Below, piece by piece: positions 8,033 to 12,115 of a DNA stretch of 12,115 nucleotides (the first letter of the stretch is position 1; each line of letters starts with the position of its first letter). This DNA comes from Pelagophyceae sp. CCMP2097 (lineage: Eukaryota; Sar; Pelagophyceae): contig MU657226.1 in assembly GCA_026770575.1 (NCBI GenBank), positions 211,366-223,480 on the forward strand, given 5' to 3'. A program made the position numbers and the translations under genes. The notes under the pieces were generated by a model. The model was not told the origin of the DNA. It did not search any database and saw only the letters and a program-made list of their open reading frames with translations.

Positions 8033-8324
8033 CCCGACCGACAAGTCGCGGTTGCCGGAGGCGCGGGATCACCCGGATCCGGCGAGGTATACTCGGCGTA
8101 AAGGACGGAGCCCGGTATTCGGGCCGCGGTCGACCGCGCGTTTCACTGGCGCGCGCGGCCCGTCGTGGACGTTTGCCAAGTTGTTCCTTTTGAATCAAGA
8201 ACCCGGGCCCATCTGTGCGGTTCCGCGAGATTCCAATCTTTTCAGAACGCGCGATCGCGCGAGGACGCCGCCGATCCGCGCGGGCCGACAGCAACGTCGG
8301 TCGTCGGTCAGGGGGCTTGCCGGC
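8033..8324. promoter_or_regulatory. Putative bidirectional promoter between MAF1 and the Tudor-like gene
   Basis: This 292-bp stretch separates two divergent start codons, so both 5' UTRs and promoters must be in it. It contains GC-rich dyads such as CGCGCGATCGCGCG near 8248-8262 and GGTCGACC at 8128-8135. There is no classical TATA box apart from GGTATACTC near 8091. Function is inferred only from the geometry. Confidence 0.5.
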
Positions 8325-9648
8325 ATGGCCGTCGAAGTGGGCCTGCGCCTGACGCGGCGCGCGGGCGTGCGCGCCCGCGCCAGGACTCGGCGGAAAACCC
8401 GGACCGTCCCGGCGGTGTCGAGAGGAACCGTCAGAGGGGCCGTCGAGAGGGACTGACTCGAAGGACCGACTCGAAGGGTCGCCTCGAGGGACGACCGTCT
8501 CGAGGGCTGTCTCGAGGGCTGTCTCGAGGAACTTGCGGCGCGTAGCGACGCTTCCATTCTAGGTGCGCGAGGCGCGCGCCCCGGGCGGCCGCGGGCAGTT
8601 CGACGGCACAGTGGTCCGCGCGGCGAAAAGCGGCTGGGTCGTCTGCTGGGCCGACGGCTCGGAGGAAGTCCTCTCCACGCGCCGCTGCGAAACATACCGC
8701 TTAGACGCCGTTCCTGGGGCCGCCGCGCCGGCGCCGCGGCGGTCAACGCTGCGTCGCGGGTCGGGCGCGTCGGTCTCGTCGGCGGCGAGCGCCCCGCCGT
8801 CGGCGCCGCGCCGCCCGCAGCCACGCGCTGCCGCCGCCGCCGCGTCGCCGGGGCCGACGCGCCGGAAGCGGCCGGCAGCAGATCCCCCGCCGCGCGCGGC
8901 GCGGCCGCCGCCGCGGAAGCGGCCCGCAGCCCGAGGCGGCGAGGCCGCGACGGCACCCTCGGAGCCAACGCCCGGCGACGAGACTTTTGCGCCCTCGGAG
9001 CCGATACCCACCGCCGCCGCCGCTCCCGACGACGTTGGAGATGTCGCCGCTCCCGACGACGGACCCGTGGCGTCGGCGGAGGAGACGCGCGCTCCCACGA
9101 CGGACGAAGGCGCCGCGGAGGAGCCAAGTGGACGCGCGGGCGACGGTGCCGACGGCCTGATGGACGTGGCTGACGGTCCCGCGGCGCCCATGGCCGAGGA
9201 CGGCGCCGCGGTCGCAGAGGATGGCGCGGCGACGGCCGACGACGGCGAGGCCGCGGCCTCGGCCGCCACGGAGGCCGCCGCGGAGGCGTGCGACGGTGCG
9301 CCGACGGCGCCCGGCGCCGGCGAGGCCTGCGCCTCCGGCTCTGCGGGCGGCGCGGCCGGCGCGCGACCCGGCGCGTTGGCGCGCGTGGACCAGCTGCGCC
9401 ACCGCAAGGCGGAACCGGGGATGAAGGTCGTGTGGCACGGGGGCGGCGGTTTTGGCGCCGCCAGCGAGGCCTGGGAGGCCGACGGCGACGGCTGTCCGAC
9501 ACGCCCAGCGCCCGCGACCCCGCAAAGACCCCAGAGGGGGAAGTGCGCGTCATCCGATCCCGGAGATCCAAGAGCGGAGATCCGAGAGATGCGAAGTCGA
9601 GGGGGCCTTGCACGTGGCATGCGACTCAATACGGGCATCACTGACTGA
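8325..9648 (+). CDS. Tudor/SH3-like domain protein with acidic low-complexity region, 2 exons
   Basis: Exon 2 is open from an acceptor (cttccattctag, ending 8562) to TGA 9646-9648 but has no ATG at its start. A short first exon fits well: ATG 8325 to 8366, then donor GTGCGC and a 196-bp intron, both in phase 0, giving about 375 residues. The join yields MAVEVGLRLTRRAG then VREARAPGGRGQFDGTVVRA and SGWVVCWADGSEEVL, the order of a Tudor/Agenet-type barrel (VGxRL, FDGTVV, WxVxWxDGSEEVL). The rest is low complexity: Ala/Pro/Arg-rich (about 60-135), then Glu/Asp/Ala-rich to about residue 270. A C-terminal piece (GMKVVWHGGGGFGAASEAWE) may be a second degenerate barrel strand or may mark an unrecognised splice. 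A role in chromatin or RNA is suggested only by the domain. The exon 1 donor is the least certain part. Confidence 0.5.
8415..8530 (+). repeat. TCGA-centred minisatellite inside an intron
   Basis: Eight TCGA cores (8418, 8443, 8458, 8471, 8484, 8500, 8512, 8524) lie in units such as GACYGACTCGAAGG and GGCTGTCTCGAG, the last ones spaced 12-16 bp. The final two units GGCTGTCTCGAG are identical in sequence. The array fills most of the proposed first intron of the Tudor-like gene. Confidence 0.75.
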
Positions 9649-9702
9649 TCGCAGGCTGGACCGCAAAGCGCGACGCTGAGCCTCGCGAGGGATGATGCCC
9701 GT
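9631..9702. repeat. 10-bp inverted repeat around the stop codon of the Tudor-like gene
   Basis: ACGGGCATCA (9631-9640) and TGATGCCCGT (9693-9702) are perfect complements, with the TGA stop (9646-9648) in the loop. It could form a 3' hairpin in the transcript; the 52-base loop makes this modest evidence. Confidence 0.5.
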
Positions 9703-9740
9703 GCGCGGACGTGGACTCTTCCCGTTTTACACGCATTGCA

Positions 9741-9792
9741 CTAGGAATTCCTACATGTACTACTAGGAATTCCTAGGAATCCTAGGATTCCT
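9741..9792. repeat. Second GGAATTCC palindrome array
   Basis: CTAGGAATTCCTAC (9741-9754), the perfect palindrome CTAGGAATTCCTAG (9763-9776) and the perfect 18-bp palindrome AGGAATCCTAGGATTCCT (9775-9792) follow each other and overlap. The core TAGGAATTCCTA is the same as in the array at 6593-6687, and the flanks are likewise AT-rich. It lies about 95 bp past the stop of the Tudor-like gene. Confidence 0.9.
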
Positions 9793-9824
9793 ATTGTTAT
9801 TATAATTTAAATACAGCCACAGGG

Positions 9825-9845
9825 CATCCGGACCGGACCCGGATG
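9825..9845. repeat. Short hairpin
   Basis: CATCCGG (9825-9831) and CCGGATG (9839-9845) are complementary, with a 7-base spacer, and pairing can extend outward through AGGG/CCCT with one bulge. It directly follows the second palindrome array. It could be a terminator-like or transcript hairpin; nothing else is known. Confidence 0.5.
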
Positions 9846-10352
9846 ACCCTCTGGCGTAGTCGGCTCAACCAACTTACACGTCGGCCGCCAAAAAATCCTT
9901 TACCGCTCTTTTGGGATGAAATCGCCTAATTATTGCAAACTGATACCGGCATTAAGATTTTCCTGTATCGTGCTTTGGTAGGTCCTACTTAACATTGTAT
10001 TACCATGGCGCACCGGAGGTACTGCAGACCCCCGGAGGGCGCCTTTGGTATGTTGATGGCAATGGTGCAATCGTTTAGAGGACACTTCGAAACACGAGTA
10101 GGCTGGCTTAGGTCAAGTCCTATTGATGGCGCAGCGGCGAAAGAAGGACCGGCACACCCGGCCCAAGCCCCGCGCCACCCTCGCAACCGCGCGCAGCAGC
10201 ATGCTGCATAGGCGCGCGTCTTGTTTTTAAGGTTCCGTACGGATGTAACTGCGCAATAGACAGACCAGACCGACCGACAGACAAAATTGCGCATGGGTGA
10301 TCTTCAATAACGACCCCAGCAGCCTCAGTGGAGTGCATAATAGGAGAAGAAG

Positions 10353-10407
10353 ACCCCCGGAAAAGGGGCCGGGATTTTATCAAATTCAAAAAAAAACCTC
10401 CGGGGGT
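10353..10407. repeat. Hairpin with A-rich loop
   Basis: ACCCCCGG (10353-10360) pairs with CCGGGGGT (10400-10407), enclosing a segment with a run of nine or more A. A related AGACCCCCGGA string occurs upstream near 10026, so this may be one arm of a dispersed repeat. Confidence 0.5.
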
Positions 10408-10827
10408 ATGAAATATTATCATACAATTGTGAGTTATTGGGAATGGGGGGATAATCGCAGTATAGGTCTTTTTAAGATGATGAAAACCTATTATCCTACT
10501 AGCACATGTACTGATAAATTGTCGATTTCGGCTTAATATTTTTTTTGCGACAATCTTCGCGAATTCGGGCCTTTTTATATATAATAAGGACACATTCACA
10601 GGATCCCATCTGGGCATATAAACCCGCTCGGAGATGAAATTGGGCCTGGTTCGCCTAGATTCAAAATTGCGACATGGCACAAAGACGCGACCGAGAAAGG
10701 TGAGCAACGAGGGTGTTAATTTAACCCCGAGGAGAGAGGTCGAACTCGATGAGTCGCCTGCAGAACGAGCGGAGGTCAGGAAATTTACGAACGATTTTAA
10801 AGTACATTTTTTATGTTTTGGATATAA

Positions 10828-11051
10828 GAAGTTCCACCCCCAATTAGAATAATCCCCAATTAGAATCGTTTCTGACCAATCAGGGAGCTTGGAAATATAA
10901 TATGTTCAGAAAAAGGGAATCCCGTTGCTCCGATAGAGCAGAATATGATCAGAAAAAGGCCGATTCTAATTGGGGGATTTCCGGGAATACCGATTCTAAT
11001 TGGGGGAAGGCTTACGCGACGCGTGTCGTGGGCGATTGGGGGTGAAGCTTC
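10828..11051. mobile_element. MITE-like 224-bp element with terminal inverted repeats
   Basis: The ends form inverted repeats: GAAGTTCCACCCCCAAT (10828-10844) against the complement of 11035-11051 (15 of 17 identical). Just inside, AATTAGAAT motifs next to CCCC occur twice on the left (10837-10850, 10854-10868) and twice inverted on the right as CGATTCTAATTGGGGG (10961-10976, 10991-11006). The centre has an 18-base direct repeat (10899-10916 and 10942-10959, 17 of 18). There is no coding capacity. Size and structure suggest a non-autonomous inverted-repeat element. TA dinucleotides flank both ends, but no target duplication is proven. Confidence 0.5.
11012..11035 (+). repeat. 24-bp dispersed repeat, copy 1
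   Basis: TTACGCGACGCGTGTCGTGG plus four further bases matches 11780-11803 at 22 of 24 positions in direct orientation. This copy lies inside the MITE-like element next to its right terminal repeat. Confidence 0.7.
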
Positions 11052-11135
11052 CTAGTTGAGGCATGCGAGTGTTGATTTAAATACCTGAGATTTTTTTAGA
11101 TGCACCAAAGGCGATATCGACACGGCACTGATGCC

Positions 11136-11160
11136 GCACAGAATTCCAGGAATCCTGTGC
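11136..11160. repeat. Hairpin with GGAATTC-type arms
   Basis: GCACAGAATTCC (11136-11147) and GGAATCCTGTGC (11149-11160) are inverted repeats with one mismatch and a single-base centre. The core resembles the GGAATTCC palindromes of the two arrays. Confidence 0.7.
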
Positions 11161-11592
11161 GTATGCAGCTCGTCAAATATTTTCAGGATACAAATACAGC
11201 AGGGCCGACCAAGCCTGTCTAAGCGTGCCACCCCCGGATATAACGCCCACATGCTTCGAGGAAAGCACAGGATGAAGTGCGGAAAGTAATTTAAAGTCGC
11301 CAAAATATCCGCAGGCGGGTGTGAATGTTTCTACAATGTTGGTGCCTTGGAGATTGGTCCAAACCCTATTTTCCGAATAAGTTACACTTTCCAAACTCTC
11401 TGATTGGTCAATAAAAACACGGACCGCACGCGGATGGAGCGCCCCCCCCTCGAAAATTTTGAAGCCCACGCGCACGGCAGCGAGAGGTCGCGCTTGGCCG
11501 TCGTGACAGCGTACAATTGTAGGGCCGCGTCGCCTCGAGTCGAGGTTGGCCGCGGGCCACCCGCAAGTCCCGGATATGCGCTATTAACTTAA

Positions 11593-11660
11593 GGGCGTTC
11601 TGTGGGATCTAGGGAGGGCGTTCTGTTGCGTTGCGGTATATATACGTTGCGGTATATATA
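11593..11660 (+). repeat. Tandem GGGCGTTCTG and TATA-containing 16-bp repeats
   Basis: GGGCGTTCTG occurs at 11593-11602 and 11616-11625. It is followed by two perfect head-to-tail copies of CGTTGCGGTATATATA (11629-11644, 11645-11660). The doubled TATATATA could act as a TATA box for something to the right, but no gene is recognised there. Confidence 0.75.
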
Positions 11661-11735
11661 CCGGGCCCCACAATCACCTCCAAGGATAATGATCCGGTGA
11701 ATCCCCTTTTGCCCCCAGCGGGTCATTACGTGTTG

Positions 11736-11779
11736 TTTGGGGGTTTGGGGGTTTGGTGGTTTGGGGTTTTGGGAGGGGG
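11736..11779 (+). repeat. G-rich tract with quadruplex potential
   Basis: Runs of G at 11739-11743, 11747-11751, 11763-11766, 11771-11773 and 11775-11779 are separated by T-rich loops of about 3-11 bases. This meets the usual pattern for a G-quadruplex on the plus strand. The TTTGGGG-like units resemble degenerate telomere-type DNA but are irregular. Confidence 0.7.
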
Positions 11780-11803
11780 TTACGCAACGCGTGTCGTGGA
11801 CGA
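11780..11803 (+). repeat. 24-bp dispersed repeat, copy 2
   Basis: Direct repeat of 11012-11035 with two G-to-A differences, lying immediately after the G-rich tract. Confidence 0.7.
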
Positions 11804-11902
11804 GCAGGCGCGAGCGAGCAGTGACAAGATGAGCCCCGAAGATTTCAGTAGAAAGCGCGTAGTGCCCACAGTCAGAGTTAGAACTGTGTTAGGAATCTTA
11901 GA

Positions 11903-11975
11903 GGGTTAGGGTTCCCTCGGAAATGGAATCTCCGCAAGGGTTAGAGTCCCCTCGGCGGAAATGGAATCTCCGCAA
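11903..11975 (+). repeat. 35/38-bp tandem duplication with TTAGGG-like start
   Basis: Copy 1 (11903-11937) and copy 2 (11938-11975) both start GGGTTAG and end AAATGGAATCTCCGCAA. Copy 2 has a 3-bp CGG insertion and small changes near its start. Copy 1 begins GGGTTAGGGTT, like the TTAGGG telomere motif, but only about two units are present. Confidence 0.8.
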
Positions 11976-11994
11976 GGAACGGCGAGATGCCGCG

Positions 11995-12056
11995 ATGAAG
12001 CGGACACCGAGTGTACCTGACAGATGGGGCGCGTCCGACGAGGACGAGGGCCTACG
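11995..12056 (+). CDS. Possible first exon of a gene running off the right edge
   Basis: ATG 11995 opens MKRTPSVPDRWGASDEDEGL, and the frame meets TAA at 12058. The preceding sequence CTACG|GTAAAG could be a splice donor at 12057, which would remove the stop. Local GC content rises again here. It is far too short to identify and could be chance. Confidence 0.15.
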
Positions 12057-12115
12057 GTAAAGAAGAATTTCAAGCCCCTCTCGGGTTTGGGCGGACGGAC
12101 GTGGGGAAGGAGAGG

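Larger units (their letters stand above)
9846..12115. other. Balanced-composition, gene-poor repeat-rich tail
   Basis: Unlike the strongly GC-rich first 9.7 kb, this stretch has roughly balanced base content with homopolymer runs and no ORF showing recognisable domains or splice-consistent structure. Its content is mostly repeats and dyads listed separately. I find no tRNA, rRNA or spliceosomal RNA pattern. GC-rich patches return at about 11430-11580 and 11980-12115. Confidence 0.6.

Noticed and set aside
8195..9613. Long minus-strand open frames (up to 472 codons) opposite the Tudor-like gene
   Set aside because: They are Arg/Pro-rich shadows of GC-rich low-complexity coding DNA, without domain patterns; the plus-strand frame carries the barrel motif and codon-like composition.
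10005..10211. 68-codon plus-strand ORF with a good ATG context
   Set aside because: No domain, no splice partner and proline/alanine-rich end; not separable from chance.
10120..10707. A 195-codon minus-strand open frame in the gene-poor tail
   Set aside because: It begins with TTG, crosses the inverted repeat at 10353-10407, and shows no recognisable motif or composition bias. It is probably chance, though an unknown exon cannot be excluded.
11173..11475. A 100-codon minus-strand frame (begins with GTG)
   Set aside because: The sequence looks protein-like in places, but there is no ATG, no homology I recognise, and no partner exon; evidence is too weak for a gene call.
11903..11975. Chromosome-end telomere
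   Set aside because: Only about two TTAGGG-like units in a 35/38-bp duplication, and the sequence continues as ordinary DNA to the window end.

Overview
This window looks like nuclear DNA of a high-GC single-celled eukaryote, most likely an alga (a pelagophyte stramenopile or a haptophyte would fit; this is inference and not settled). Genes are interrupted by short introns, mostly 44-190 bp, whose donors are nearly all GTGCGT or GTGAGT. They encode eukaryote-specific housekeeping proteins, and the coding half is very GC-rich with Ala/Arg/Pro-rich low-complexity stretches. Long open frames on the opposite strands are a by-product of that composition.

Layout. 1-296 (-): partial gene for a tandemly repeated SH3/Tudor-like domain, cut by the left edge. 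466-1600 (+): secretory-pathway sulfotransferase-like gene in about three exons. 1873-3800 (-): phosphoacetylglucosamine mutase (AGM1/PGM3), two exons, convergent with the previous gene. 4059-6536 (-): a 749-residue, three-exon protein; its first ~330 residues resemble the uncharacterised DUF4708/C18orf63 family and its tail is a charged, internally duplicated region. 6959-8032 (-): MAF1, the RNA polymerase III repressor, five exons, one apparently with a GC-AG intron. 8325-9648 (+): a Tudor/SH3-like protein with a long low-complexity acidic region, divergent from MAF1 across a 292-bp shared upstream region.

From about 9.7 kb to the end the composition drops to roughly balanced base content and no convincing gene remains. 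This tail is built of repeats and hairpins: an array of GGAATTCC palindromes, a 224-bp MITE-like element with terminal inverted repeats, a 24-bp dispersed repeat, a 16-bp TATA-containing tandem repeat, a G-quadruplex-like tract, and a 35/38-bp tandem duplication with TTAGGG-like sequence. A similar GGAATTCC palindrome array lies at 6593-6687, so the MAF1/Tudor-like pair is bracketed by the two arrays, each beyond the 3' end of one of the genes.

The genes do not form an obvious pathway. AGM1 (UDP-GlcNAc supply) and the sulfotransferase both relate to glycan or extracellular chemistry, but their convergent arrangement gives no evidence of co-regulation. MAF1 and the Tudor-like gene may share a bidirectional promoter. 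The points most worth following are the palindrome arrays, the GC-AG intron in MAF1, the membrane anchor on AGM1, the DUF4708-like gene and the MITE-like element.
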